A model generated the notes under the pieces. The model was not told where the DNA came from. It did no database searches and was given only the letters and a program-made list of their open reading frames with translations. From the NCBI RefSeq assembly GCF_033096465.1, contig NZ_AP028156.1, positions 2,436,501 through 2,500,500 of the forward strand: DNA of 64,000 nt, read 5' to 3'. The translations under genes and the position numbers were made by a program. The DNA comes from Blautia luti. GTDB taxonomy: Bacteria > Bacillota > Clostridia > Lachnospirales > Lachnospiraceae. Position 1 is the first letter of the stretch; each line of letters opens with the position of its first letter. Below are positions 1-8,277 of the stretch, one piece after another.

Positions 1-2339
1 TGTTCCAGCATGTTCATTCTCTGCTGGACAAACTCCGGAAGTTCCTGAAATCCAAAAGAATCTACATAATAGGCTGTGATCTCTGCCCCCCTGTTTATCA
101 CGATCACATCACTTACCGATAAGGAATGACCACGGAAATCTTCCGGTCGATCAATGTTAAATCGTTCAAATATATTGTCTAACGTGATTGTTGGCATCCA
201 CGGTGCTGCATAAACCATCCGGTAATCCTTTCCATCAATGGTATAGCCCAGGTTCTTTGCAGATTCCATTCCCATAAACTGATAGGTATGCTCATCTCCA
301 CTATCCATCTGATAAATGGCAAACCTTCTGCTTTCTCCATGCAGAAGAAGTGTCTCATCAATCTTTTCTGCACTCTGCCGTTCCAGTGCTTCCTGTTTTG
401 TGGCAGAGACTTCTCTTTCTTTCTGGACTTCCCATTCTGTTTCTGTGATTCCAAAGATACCGTCATATCCAAAAATCTCATTTTCCGTTTCCACAAGCAC
501 CTGTTCTGCCCGTTGTGGATTCTCTGGATTTCCATATAAGATGTAAATTTCTGCCCCTCCACGGTATAATTCATATGCCCGGTCTTTCATAAGCGGTAGC
601 ATATGGTCTAACTGGATTCCTGCCTCGTGCATTTCCGTAAAACCGATCATGCCATCTGGGAAATTGTCAATCTGTGCCTGTGTTTCATTCATAAGGTTTC
701 TCGTATATTCACTTTCCGGTCTGCGGATTGCGGTCATCATACGGTTCACCAGTCCAAGCACTTCGTCTTTGTCATCCATCTTATATGCAAAATTCACAAT
801 AAGATTTCTCTGGGAATCTGTGAAATTTCCTGTATTTGCAGCTTCTGCCGTTTCAATCAGACGGTGGGCATACTGCATGGCTGTTTCTTCTGCAATCTCC
901 GGTTCCTTCACTGGGAAGTTTGCCCTTGCTGCCTGAATCACTTCATACACCAGCTTTGAACCGGCTTCATCATAAGATTCCCTCATATCCCATACCAGGT
1001 CATTCAGTCTTTCCACCTGTCCGGGGAAGGTTTCTGCATATTCATTTACAAATGTCTTTTCTTCTTCTGAAAAAATATTTCTTGGAAACTCTGCCTTTTG
1101 TACCAACATCTCTGCCTGCTCTTTCGGAGAAAGGTCAGAAATATAAGTAACGCCTATGTCAGCATCATATTCAACATCATAAAAATCAATCGGATAGTTC
1201 TCTCCGTGTCCACTGCTGTCATAGAGTGGTGTGACAGCAGCACCTTTTTCTTCCAGAAAACTTTCCAGAGGTTTCTCATTTTCCTCTATCTCACCACTTT
1301 CCAGAAGGCGGACGTATTCTCCCACATTCTGCTCTAACTGTTCCCTGCTCATGTTTTCAATCAGATCATAGGTAAACTCGGAACCCATACTGCCTGAAAG
1401 ATGCAGAATTAAATCTTCCTTATGAAAAGTATCCCGGATTGGTCTTTCCATTTCCAACTCGTACATCTGTGCCTCGATATTCTCAATGATCTCTGCCGAT
1501 GTTTTTCGGATGGTATCCATAGATGCTTTCAACGCCTTCATATCCCTGCTCTCGCACCAGCTGGCGATATAGGTAAACGAATATTCTGAAGTATCCAGAC
1601 CAAAATGGTTGCAGACTATGTAAGCGATACTTTCTGCTTCCACTTCCTTTGTTGTCTGGTCTTTTAAGACGCCTTCCGCATCCATTACTTCCCGGTCATG
1701 CAACAATGCGTGGCTCACTTCATGGACTCCGGTTTTCATCGTCTGGACATTACTCATATCTTCCTTTATCGCAATATATTTTTCTGTCTGGTGATAATAG
1801 CCTTTTGCTTCCACATTCATCATGCGGATCGGTACAGGAGAAATATTCTGCAATGCCTGCATGAACGTATCATAAAACTGTACACTTCCGGTAAGCTCCG
1901 GCACCTCCAGTTCTGCGATCGGTTCTCCCTCTGTCTGGCTGACATCAAACACTGTCGTTATGCGGAATCTCGGTATCACCATCTCCACAATCTCTGTTTC
2001 CGGCTGTCCATCATCCCCGATCACAGGCTCTTTTGTTACCGGGTCGATCTTTTCAATCTCCTGTTTCTCCCGGATCGGTGCTGGTGCAATGATCTGGATT
2101 CCTTTCTCTCCACGTTTTACATGGCGGTTAAACTTCTTCTGCCATGCCTGATACCCTGCCACCAGTGTTGCTTCCGGTTTCTGCATGGTGATCAGCAGCG
2201 TGTTATTAAAGCTGTAATTATGGAACTTTGACATGGTATTCAGATATTCGGTATATCGCTCCGATGTAAAGATTTCCTTTACTCCCTGCTCCAGCCGTTC
2301 CGATATTTCTTTTAACTGTTTTTCTATATTATTTGCCAT
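1..2339 (-). CDS. ArdC-like antirestriction / YodL-domain protein (C-terminus outside window)
   Basis: Reads open from ATG at 2339 to the window edge (about 779 codons). The N-terminal ~250 residues resemble ArdC: a ssDNA-binding part (SKFHNYSFNNTLLI) followed by a zinc metallopeptidase motif HEVSHALLHD, roughly residues 215-225. Near the window edge is a YodL/DUF4316-type region (FAIYQMDSGDE, then a stretch ending in AYYVDSFGFQELPEF) common in large polyvalent proteins of ICEs. ArdC proteins protect incoming DNA from restriction or act on relaxosome DNA; that role here is inferred. A GGAGGG ribosome site sits 8 nt before the ATG. It lies directly downstream of the split helicase gene, probably in the same operon. 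Confidence 0.8.
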   Translation of the reverse strand, partial: MANNIEKQLKEISERLEQGVKEIFTSERYTEYLNTMSKFHNYSFNNTLLITMQKPEATLVAGYQAWQKKFNRHVKRGEKGIQIIAPAPIREKQEIEKIDPVTKEPVIGDDGQPETEIVEMVIPRFRITTVFDVSQTEGEPIAELEVPELTGSVQFYDTFMQALQNISPVPIRMMNVEAKGYYHQTEKYIAIKEDMSNVQTMKTGVHEVSHALLHDREVMDAEGVLKDQTTKEVEAESIAYIVCNHFGLDTSEYSFTYIASWCESRDMKALKASMDTIRKTSAEIIENIEAQMYELEMERPIRDTFHKEDLILHLSGSMGSEFTYDLIENMSREQLEQNVGEYVRLLESGEIEENEKPLESFLEEKGAAVTPLYDSSGHGENYPIDFYDVEYDADIGVTYISDLSPKEQAEMLVQKAEFPRNIFSEEEKTFVNEYAETFPGQVERLNDLVWDMRESYDEAGSKLVYEVIQAARANFPVKEPEIAEETAMQYAHRLIETAEAANTGNFTDSQRNLIVNFAYKMDDKDEVLGLVNRMMTAIRRPESEYTRNLMNETQAQIDNFPDGMIGFTEMHEAGIQLDHMLPLMKDRAYELYRGGAEIYILYGNPENPQRAEQVLVETENEIFGYDGIFGITETEWEVQKEREVSATKQEALERQSAEKIDETLLLHGESRRFAIYQMDSGDEHTYQFMGMESAKNLGYTIDGKDYRMVYAAPWMPTITLDNIFERFNIDRPEDFRGHSLSVSDVIVINRGAEITAYYVDSFGFQELPEFVQQRMNMLE

Positions 2340-2362
2340 AAACAAACCCTCCATTTTATGTC

Positions 2363-2386
2363 CCCGCCAGAGAAAACTCTGACGGG
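2363..2386 (-). other. Intergenic hairpin
   Basis: A 10-bp stem (CCCGTCAGAG / CTCTGGCGGG on the minus strand, one G-T pair) with a 4-nt loop lies between the helicase fragment and the ArdC-like gene. No T-run follows, so it is more likely an mRNA processing or stability structure than a terminator. Confidence 0.35.
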
Positions 2387-2393
2387 AAATCTT

Positions 2394-3476
2394 TTATAAC
2401 TCCTGTTCGTGTTTTTTCTTTGCAGTTTTCTGTGTAACGGTCGGTTCCGCTGTATTCTGCTGTGCCTTCTCCTGCTTTAAGCGTTCCAGAATAGATGGCT
2501 TATGAATTCTGTCTGCTGTTTCCGGAAGTTCTTTTTCTTCTACGGCATCCCTGCTGTCTGTGTTACTTCCTTCTCTGCCAATATCCTCATCTGCCATAAT
2601 CGTCTCATTGCCCTTTTCATCCATGTTCAGCAAGGCATTTAACTCGGATAACCGTTCTATCTTTTCATTCAGCTCTGCTTCTTTCGGAAATGGTTTCTTT
2701 ACCTCTTCCTGTGCAGTAGCAAGCTGCTGTTGTACGGTTTCCAATTTCTGCTCACTTTCCGTCAGCTTCCTGTCGATAGAAGAAAGCGTGTTATGGATAC
2801 GCTGCATATTTCCTACCGGGTCTTTTCCGATCTCCAGCTTATAAGAACATTTTCCTTTGATTGTCAGTTCAAACGCATTGGAGAACATATTATAGGAAGC
2901 AGATAACGTGAACCCATGATATTCCCCGACCTTTCCGCCGGTGCTGACGGTTTTTAACCCTGCACAAGCAGCGATCAACGCTTCGCCTGCTTCTTTCTTA
3001 TCTTCATAAAGGACATTCCCTACTGTCATGGCAAACGTGTCATTATCCTGTAAATCCACACTTTTTACTACCTGCGAATCCACCTGCATTCCGGCAATCC
3101 GCTCTTTCAATGCACTGATCTGTACCGGGAAATTCTTTGCAATATCGGATTCCAGACGGTAAATCTGACTGGTATGGTTTGCCTTTAGAAGTTTTAGCTT
3201 ACTCACCTGCACATCCAGATCCATTTTTTCTTTAATGTACGGATTGCCTGTGGCAAGTGCCTTTATTTCCGCATAGGACAGTGCCGTATCATCCACATCT
3301 TCACAAGCCCTGACCGGGGATTTACTGGTCATGATCTGGCTGATGAACTTCTGCTTATTCTCCAAAATCTGCCACATATACGCATCAAAAGTGTTCTCCG
3401 TCACATACCGGAATATCTTTACTTTGTCATTCTGGTTTCCCTGTCTTAAGATACGTCCTTCCTGCTGTTCCAGATC
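2394..3476 (-). pseudogene. 3' fragment of the split giant SNF2 helicase/methylase gene
   Basis: This is the C-terminal 360 codons of the gene whose 5' part is at 14477-21181. Translation entering at 3476 gives DLEQQEGRILRQGNQND, which is helicase motif VI (QxxGRxxRxGN) and should directly follow the CPWKPSD that ends the other fragment. The rest is a coiled-coil-like region and an acidic/basic tail. The fragment lacks its own start; a GTG at 3404 could in principle start a 336-residue protein, but there is no obvious ribosome site. It was separated by the insertion at 3478-14480. Any product would lack the helicase core and is unlikely to be active alone. Confidence 0.85.
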
Positions 3477-3477
3477 A
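3474..3477. repeat. TGAT/ATCA direct repeat at left transposon junction
   Basis: The four bases ATCA (TGAT on the minus strand) occur at both element junctions (also 14477-14480). Keeping one copy rejoins codons P-S-D with L-E-Q-Q in frame. Large serine recombinases of the TnpX type cross over at a GA dinucleotide, which is contained in TGAT. Confidence 0.85.
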
Positions 3478-5331
3478 GTCGGTCATTTTTTGCGGACAGT
3501 TCATACATGCTATCCTTTTCTGTTCTCTGCTCCTGCGTTTGCTCTCGTTTGATTTCTCCCTCCGTATCTTCTTGGCACAAGCAGGACAATACCTTGATGC
3601 ACCAGAGCCCGGGACATATTCAACGCCGCACACCGTACAATTTTTAGCGGGCATTGCTGCCCACCGTTTTGTAGGTATGATATGTAATTCATCGACAAAG
3701 CCGATGAATTTATAGTAAATATTGATTTCCTGCTTCACTGTTCCGTCTGCCATCTTCTCACGCTCCGAAACAAGTATCTTGTCTATGAGTGCGTTTATAA
3801 CTGTTGCATCCAGTTCTTTTAAGCCTTGATAATTTCGGATAAGGGCGAGGAAGTCACGGATTCCCCGTGATTTCTCGTAGCTTTCATTAAGAGTTTCCGT
3901 CACCTCTTTCAGCCTTGCTTCAATTTCAAGCTGCTCTTTCTGGTATTTCCCCGACATCATCTCAAAATTCCGCTCGGTAATACGCTCCATGACCTTATCC
4001 TCGTAGAGAGAGGAAAACAGCCTGTCCAGTTCCGCAAGGCGTTTGTTCAGCTTCTTACGTTCTTTCTCTAATGCTTTCGCCCTGCTCTGGTCTGTTTCCG
4101 TGAGCCGCTTTTCTATGGCCCTGACCGCCTTTTCATCATTCACTGCCATATCCGCAAAACAGTTGATGTCGGCAAGAACGGCATTGAATAAATCCCTTGC
4201 TTCTATATTGTGGGCACTACACTCGCTTCTTCCGTTTCTTGCATAATTATTACATGAATACTGTACACAGTCGATAATCTCTGGGCGTTTCCTCCTGTGT
4301 ACGTTCATTGCCCGCAGAGCACATCCGCAGTCCACACACTTGATAACGCCTGCAAAAATATTTACAAATCCTCCCTTGTTCTGTGGAAGCCTACGACTTG
4401 TAATAAGCTGTTGGACAATATCAAATTCCTCCTGCGTGACTATTCCCTCATGGGTATTGGGTATCACTTCCCATTCTTCGGGCAGCTTAGAGGGGCGTTT
4501 CTTGCTTTTCATATTGGCGGCAATCCGTTTGTAGCCTACAAGATTTCCCGCATATATCGGGCTTCTTAAAATGCTCCTCACGCTGTTCCCACTCCAAATA
4601 TAGCGTTTGTCCTCGTTCCCCTCAAAATGACGTTCAAAGCCTGTTTCGCCACGCTCCGCCGCATAAGCGGCAGGGCGTAGGATATGCTGTTTATTAAGAT
4701 GTCTGCAAATTTTGGCAACTCCATTCCCTTTTAATGCAAGGTCGAATATCTCTTTTACAACATGTGCCACTTTATCATCTATCAGCAGATGGTTGTGGTC
4801 GGCAGGGTCTTTGATATAGCCATAAGGGGCGGTAGTTCCCATGAATTTCCCCTGTTGAAACCTCGCCCGATATGCCGATTTTATCTTAACAGATATGTCA
4901 GCGGCATACATTTCGTTTAAAATGTTGCGGAAAGGCGTGATGTCCATAGCAGATTTATTCAAGGTATCTACGCCGTCATTGACCGCTATATACCTCACGT
5001 TATGCTCTGGGAAGAAAACTTCCAGATATAACCCACAATCAAGATAGTTTCTCCCCAGACGGGATAAATCTTTCGTAATCACGCAGTTTATCAGACCGCT
5101 TTCAATGTCTTTTATCATATTCTGGAAACTTGGTCTTTGGAAATTTGTACCAGAATAACCATCGTCCACATACGTTTTTGCTATGTGCCATCCCTGCTTT
5201 TTCACATAATCCGTGAGGATGGATTTCTGTGTCGCAATGCTCGCACTCTCGTTATCCGTACCATCGTCTTTAGATAAGCGGCAATAAATGCCGACTAAAT
5301 AGATTTTCTTTTCTTCTTTGATTCCTGCCAT
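3475..5331 (-). CDS. Large serine recombinase (TnpX-like transposase)
   Basis: 618 residues, the usual size for large serine recombinases. The N-terminal resolvase domain has the catalytic Ser20 in VGIYCRLSKDD and the DLSRLGRNYLD helix near residues 95-105. A recombinase domain follows, then a zinc ribbon (CVDCGCALRAM), a long coiled-coil segment around residues 400-490, and a second zinc motif near the C-terminus (CTVCGVEY...CPAC). It would catalyse excision and integration of the surrounding element at a GA dinucleotide, by analogy with TnpX of Tn4451. The stop codon TGA overlaps the junction repeat TGAT, so the gene ends exactly at the element end. GGAGG lies 9 nt before the ATG. Confidence 0.93.
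   Translation of the reverse strand: MAGIKEEKKIYLVGIYCRLSKDDGTDNESASIATQKSILTDYVKKQGWHIAKTYVDDGYSGTNFQRPSFQNMIKDIESGLINCVITKDLSRLGRNYLDCGLYLEVFFPEHNVRYIAVNDGVDTLNKSAMDITPFRNILNEMYAADISVKIKSAYRARFQQGKFMGTTAPYGYIKDPADHNHLLIDDKVAHVVKEIFDLALKGNGVAKICRHLNKQHILRPAAYAAERGETGFERHFEGNEDKRYIWSGNSVRSILRSPIYAGNLVGYKRIAANMKSKKRPSKLPEEWEVIPNTHEGIVTQEEFDIVQQLITSRRLPQNKGGFVNIFAGVIKCVDCGCALRAMNVHRRKRPEIIDCVQYSCNNYARNGRSECSAHNIEARDLFNAVLADINCFADMAVNDEKAVRAIEKRLTETDQSRAKALEKERKKLNKRLAELDRLFSSLYEDKVMERITERNFEMMSGKYQKEQLEIEARLKEVTETLNESYEKSRGIRDFLALIRNYQGLKELDATVINALIDKILVSEREKMADGTVKQEINIYYKFIGFVDELHIIPTKRWAAMPAKNCTVCGVEYVPGSGASRYCPACAKKIRREKSNESKRRSREQKRIACMNCPQKMTD
3478..3498 (+). repeat. Left terminal inverted repeat of the tet(O) element
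   Basis: Sixteen of 21 positions match the reverse complement of 14456-14476. The shared core TTTTGCGGACA is at 3488-3498. It overlaps the last codons of the serine recombinase gene and is the likely recombinase recognition sequence. Confidence 0.85.
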
Positions 5332-5385
5332 ACTGTAAAACCTCCGTATCTGTCCTATCTGTTTTCATGTCCCATTGCGTACATT

Positions 5386-5649
5386 CTAAGCGGACAGCCC
5401 CTCATTGTCGAAGGTGTCGCCCTCGGCAATCTTCTTCCGAATATCCTCGGAGATAATCGGGACAAACGCTTCTGTAACGGTCTGTGTGCCGACATATTCA
5501 CGGCTGATTATCATCTGCACTGGTGCTTTTGGCACGATACGCTTTCTCTTTTTATCTGCTTTCTTATCCTCGCCCATACTTAAATCTTCCTTTCCAGACA
5601 GGGCAGGGAAGAGTTTGGAAATGTCCCCGCCCTGCCAATCAGATACCAT
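5386..5649 (-). CDS. Small hypothetical protein of the transposon
   Basis: 87 residues, not recognised with certainty. It has a lysine-rich middle (KKADKKRKR) and an acidic C-terminus. The first codon overlaps the stop of the ydbC-like gene by one base (ATG at 5649), so the two are probably translationally coupled. It lies between ydbC and the serine recombinase. A DNA-binding accessory role would be a guess. Confidence 0.6.
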   Translation of the reverse strand: MVSDWQGGDISKLFPALSGKEDLSMGEDKKADKKRKRIVPKAPVQMIISREYVGTQTVTEAFVPIISEDIRKKIAEGDTFDNEGLSA

Positions 5650-5879
5650 TAATCCTCGCTGTTTAATTCTTTCTGTAATGCTTTAAGGAGTGCCGCCGCT
5701 TCATCAGCGTTCAGCGTGATTCCCTTGCCGCACTTTTCACGGTTCGGGGAAAAGCTGCGGATGTCATACTTCGGCTCTTTCCCATTCCATGAAATGAGAT
5801 TGATTTCCTTTGTGTAGCCACTGTCGCCCGTAGACAATACTGCGATTTCCTTTACGATTTCATACTGGATTTCTCTCAT
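5649..5879 (-). CDS. YdbC/PC4-family single-strand DNA-binding-like protein
   Basis: 76 residues matching the YdbC family pattern: an N-terminal strand (YEIVKEIAVLS), then LISWNGKEPKYDIRSFSP, then GKGITLNADEAAALLKAL. YdbC is a homologue of the eukaryotic PC4 coactivator fold, which binds single-stranded DNA. In mobile elements such proteins are commonly found next to recombination and mobilization genes, but the exact role here is unknown. It lies just downstream of the ParB-like gene in the same operon. Confidence 0.75.
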   Translation of the reverse strand: MREIQYEIVKEIAVLSTGDSGYTKEINLISWNGKEPKYDIRSFSPNREKCGKGITLNADEAAALLKALQKELNSED

Positions 5880-5924
5880 TCTCCATACCTCAACTCTCTG
5901 TATTTACTTCCCGAAAAAAGAAGA

Positions 5925-6779
5925 TTAGCGGCTGTCACGGTTGCGTTTCCTCTGCAACTCACGCTCCAAAAGTTTGATGATGGTTTCCTCCATCTGCTTC
6001 GGCGTTGTGTTCTTCGGAAAGTATTTTTTCAGCTTGCTTGTGTTGATTTTCAAGGTTTCTTTCTGGTTGCCCTTTTCCTCCGTCATAATCGCAAATATCG
6101 TATCCATGTCAAGCCGCCCGCTCTGGCTTAACTGTTTCATCCGCTGTGCCTGTGAGAGTGAGGGCGTTGCTTCTTCGCTCTCCATCGTGGCAAAGAGGTT
6201 TTCCTGCTCGTCTTTCTTCAAGAAGGACAGTTCCACCGCAGGCGTGAGGGCGATTTTCCCCTCGTCCACCATCTGCAAAATCGGCGGTATCAGTTCCGTC
6301 AGGCGGATAAAACGCTGCACGGTCATCCTGCCCACGCCGAAGCCCTGTGCCACCTTGTCGTCCGTCCGCAACTTCGTCACAACTTGTGACGAGGTTAAGT
6401 CTGTGCGGAAACCCTGCCGCTTCATGGCTTCGGATTTCATCTTGTAAGCAAACGCCCGCTCCGATGGCAGGATATTCTCACGCTGCAAATTGCTGTCTAC
6501 AAGGGTGATGATGGCTCGGTCACGGTCTAAGGGCAGGACAAACGCAGGCACGGTATTTATCCCTGCAAGTTCAGAAGCACGGACACGCCGCTGTCCTGCA
6601 ATCACTTCATAACCGTCCCCGTCCTCTTTCGGGCGTGTGATTATCGGCGTGACAATGCCAAATTCCTTGATGCTTTCCGCTAACTCTGACAGTGTTTCAT
6701 CTTCTGCCACATGAAACGGATTGTCGGGGAACGGGTACAAGTCTTTGGTCTTTAACACCTTAAAATCCTGTTTCTTCAT
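5925..6779 (-). CDS. ParB/Spo0J-family protein of the transposon
   Basis: 284 residues with a ParB N-terminal nuclease-like domain: the residues around 80-95 (YEVIAGQRRVRASELAG) are the GxRRxxA box. A central helix-turn-helix follows (FGVGRMTVQRFIRLTELIP). No partner parA is found in the transposon, so it may act as a regulator or help mobilization rather than true partition. A second ParB with the same architecture is encoded by the host ICE at 49488-50393. The two share similar segments, for example AFAYKMK followed by a KRQG motif, so they are homologues from different elements. Confidence 0.85.
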   Translation of the reverse strand: MKKQDFKVLKTKDLYPFPDNPFHVAEDETLSELAESIKEFGIVTPIITRPKEDGDGYEVIAGQRRVRASELAGINTVPAFVLPLDRDRAIITLVDSNLQRENILPSERAFAYKMKSEAMKRQGFRTDLTSSQVVTKLRTDDKVAQGFGVGRMTVQRFIRLTELIPPILQMVDEGKIALTPAVELSFLKKDEQENLFATMESEEATPSLSQAQRMKQLSQSGRLDMDTIFAIMTEEKGNQKETLKINTSKLKKYFPKNTTPKQMEETIIKLLERELQRKRNRDSR

Positions 6780-6787
6780 TCACATAT

Positions 6788-7753
6788 CTACCTTTCTTTC
6801 GCTCTGCTTCTATGATTTTTCTGCAATTCTTCCAACACTTCGGGCGGTATTTTTGACAGCAGCCGCCCCATCTGCTCGTTGGTTCTCTGCAATTCAAATA
6901 TCTTCTGATTCGCTTTCTGCACCTTTAGTTCCTGCTCGTACTTTTCATCACGCATACGCCCCGCATAGTCTGATTCCTGCCCAATTCTCTCTTTCAAACT
7001 GTCGATATACGCCTGCTGTTTCCCGATTTCCTTAGAGAATTTCTCCACGTCTGGCAGCCATGCAGAGAGTAAATCTAACGCTTTATCCCTTTTCTTCCCT
7101 GCGTTAAAGGCGTTGATGTCGGATAGGGCAGACACGATTTCTTCATACTGTTTATCAAGCCTGCCGCCTAATTTATAGAGCCATGTGGGGACGTGTTTCC
7201 GCTTGGTTTCCATTGAGGACTGCCCCCGTTCAAGCTGATTCCACCGTGAGGACATCCGCTCATGGTAGGCGGTCTGCCACTCGGATAATGATTTCTGGTT
7301 GCCTAAGATAGCTTTCGCTGACAGCTTATTGTCTGGCGTAATCGGCACAAAGCAGAGGTGCATATGGGGCGTTCTCTCGTCCATATGGACGACAGCGGAG
7401 AGGATATTCTGCTTTCCAACACGCTCCGAAATGAAGTCAAGAGCCGTCTGGAAATACGCTTTTTGTTCTTCGGGCGGTAACTGGTTCATAAATTCTGGTG
7501 AAGCTGTGATGAGCGTTTCCACCATCATCACGCTGTCTTTCCTTGTCCTGCACCCCGCTTCGGCTACCATGCGGTTAATCTCTTTCTTGTAGGTGTACTT
7601 TGGTGGTGCTATGAGATGGTAATTGTTTTTAGAGCGTTCCATATCTATATCTGGGTTGCTTTTGTAGGCTTCTTTCTTCCGCTCGTTGTGGCGTTCACAA
7701 GCCGCAACGCCGCCCGCTTTTCGTTTCTGGAAACGCAGGATTGCATAAGGCAT
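6788..7753 (-). CDS. mobV: MobV-family relaxase (plasmid recombination enzyme, TnpZ-like)
   Basis: 321 residues from ATG at 7753, chosen because GGAGG lies 10 nt upstream and MPYAILRFQK is the family N-terminus. The longer reading frame to 7924 only translates the upstream 43-bp repeats. Motif I is YAILRFQKRKAGGVAACERHNER. The family histidine motif is HMDERTPHMHLCFVPI near residues 120-135, and a long C-terminal coiled coil follows. MobV enzymes nick oriT and stay bound to the 5' end, allowing transfer by a helper conjugation system; the host ICE could supply that system. The matching oriT is at 8025-8070. Confidence 0.92.
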   Translation of the reverse strand: MPYAILRFQKRKAGGVAACERHNERKKEAYKSNPDIDMERSKNNYHLIAPPKYTYKKEINRMVAEAGCRTRKDSVMMVETLITASPEFMNQLPPEEQKAYFQTALDFISERVGKQNILSAVVHMDERTPHMHLCFVPITPDNKLSAKAILGNQKSLSEWQTAYHERMSSRWNQLERGQSSMETKRKHVPTWLYKLGGRLDKQYEEIVSALSDINAFNAGKKRDKALDLLSAWLPDVEKFSKEIGKQQAYIDSLKERIGQESDYAGRMRDEKYEQELKVQKANQKIFELQRTNEQMGRLLSKIPPEVLEELQKNHRSRAKER

Positions 7754-7794
7754 AGGCGGATTCCTCCTTTCTTTCGGCGGGTGACCGTCCTTTG

Positions 7795-7837
7795 GGGTGA
7801 CAGCGGTGACGGTGGTGACAGCAGTTTTGGGATACCC
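7795..7837 (-). repeat. 43-bp iteron-like repeat, copy A
   Basis: The sequence GGTGACAG...GGGATACCC here is the reverse complement of two other near-identical 43-bp copies at 8198-8240 and 8296-8338. A partial fourth copy ends near 7917. They flank the oriT region and contain internal GTGAC direct repeats. They could bind the RepA-like or ParB-like protein. Confidence 0.7.
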
Positions 7838-8024
7838 CCTGCCGACTGCCGCAACTGTCACCCTCACCCCCTGCATGACGGTCATGTCGATGATGACGGT
7901 GTTTTTGGGATACCCCCCTCGCAAGAGCCGTCACCGTCATGCCGCCATTCTTTTATCCGAAGCCGTAAGGCGTAGGATAGCAGGGCACAGCCCTGCCTTA
8001 AGGGAGTCCAGAGGGAACGTCTGG

Positions 8025-8070
8025 CACACGACTTTGCAGGGCAAAGTGTAGTGTGTTACACCCTGTAAAC
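8025..8070 (+). other. oriT of MobV type (pMV158-like)
   Basis: A perfect 7-bp inverted repeat ACTTTGC-AGG-GCAAAGT (8031-8047) is followed by GTGTA-GTGTGT-TACAC (8046-8061). From memory, pMV158 oriT has the same architecture: an ACTTTAT/ATAAAGT hairpin, then TATAGTGTGTTATA with nicking at GTG/TTA. By that model the nick falls between 8055 and 8056 on the plus strand. It lies about 300 bp upstream of the MobV gene, as expected. The orientation relative to the relaxase gene is opposite to that I recall for pMV158. Confidence 0.8.
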
Positions 8071-8073
8071 GCA

Positions 8074-8102
8074 GTCGGAAAAATCGGAATGATTTTTCTG
8101 AC
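8074..8102. repeat. 12-bp inverted repeat next to oriT
   Basis: GTCGGAAAAATC and GATTTTTCTGAC are separated by 5 nt and match at 11 of 12 positions. The position just beyond oriT suggests a structural element of the transfer or replication origin. Confidence 0.5.
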
Positions 8103-8197
8103 CGCAGGGGTGGTTTTACACGACCGAAAAGGGCGAGTAAATCTCACGCCTGCATTTTGCGTTTACGGGGTGTTCTCCCGTAGGGATGACAGCGGCA

Positions 8198-8240
8198 GGG
8201 TATCCTAAAATCACTGTCACCACCGTCACTGCTGTCACCC
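8198..8240 (+). repeat. 43-bp iteron-like repeat, copy B
   Basis: Inverted relative to copy A (7795-7837) and direct relative to copy C. It begins GGGTATCCTAAAAT and ends CTGCTGTCACCC. It lies between oriT and the 3' end of the RepA-like gene. Confidence 0.7.
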
Positions 8241-8277
8241 GCAGGGCAGAGCCGCCAGCTTTACATGGCTTTAAGCG

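Noticed and set aside
7754..7924. Longer N-terminus of the MobV relaxase
   Set aside because: The extra 57 codons only translate the 43-bp repeat region. The ATG at 7753 has a proper ribosome site and the family start.
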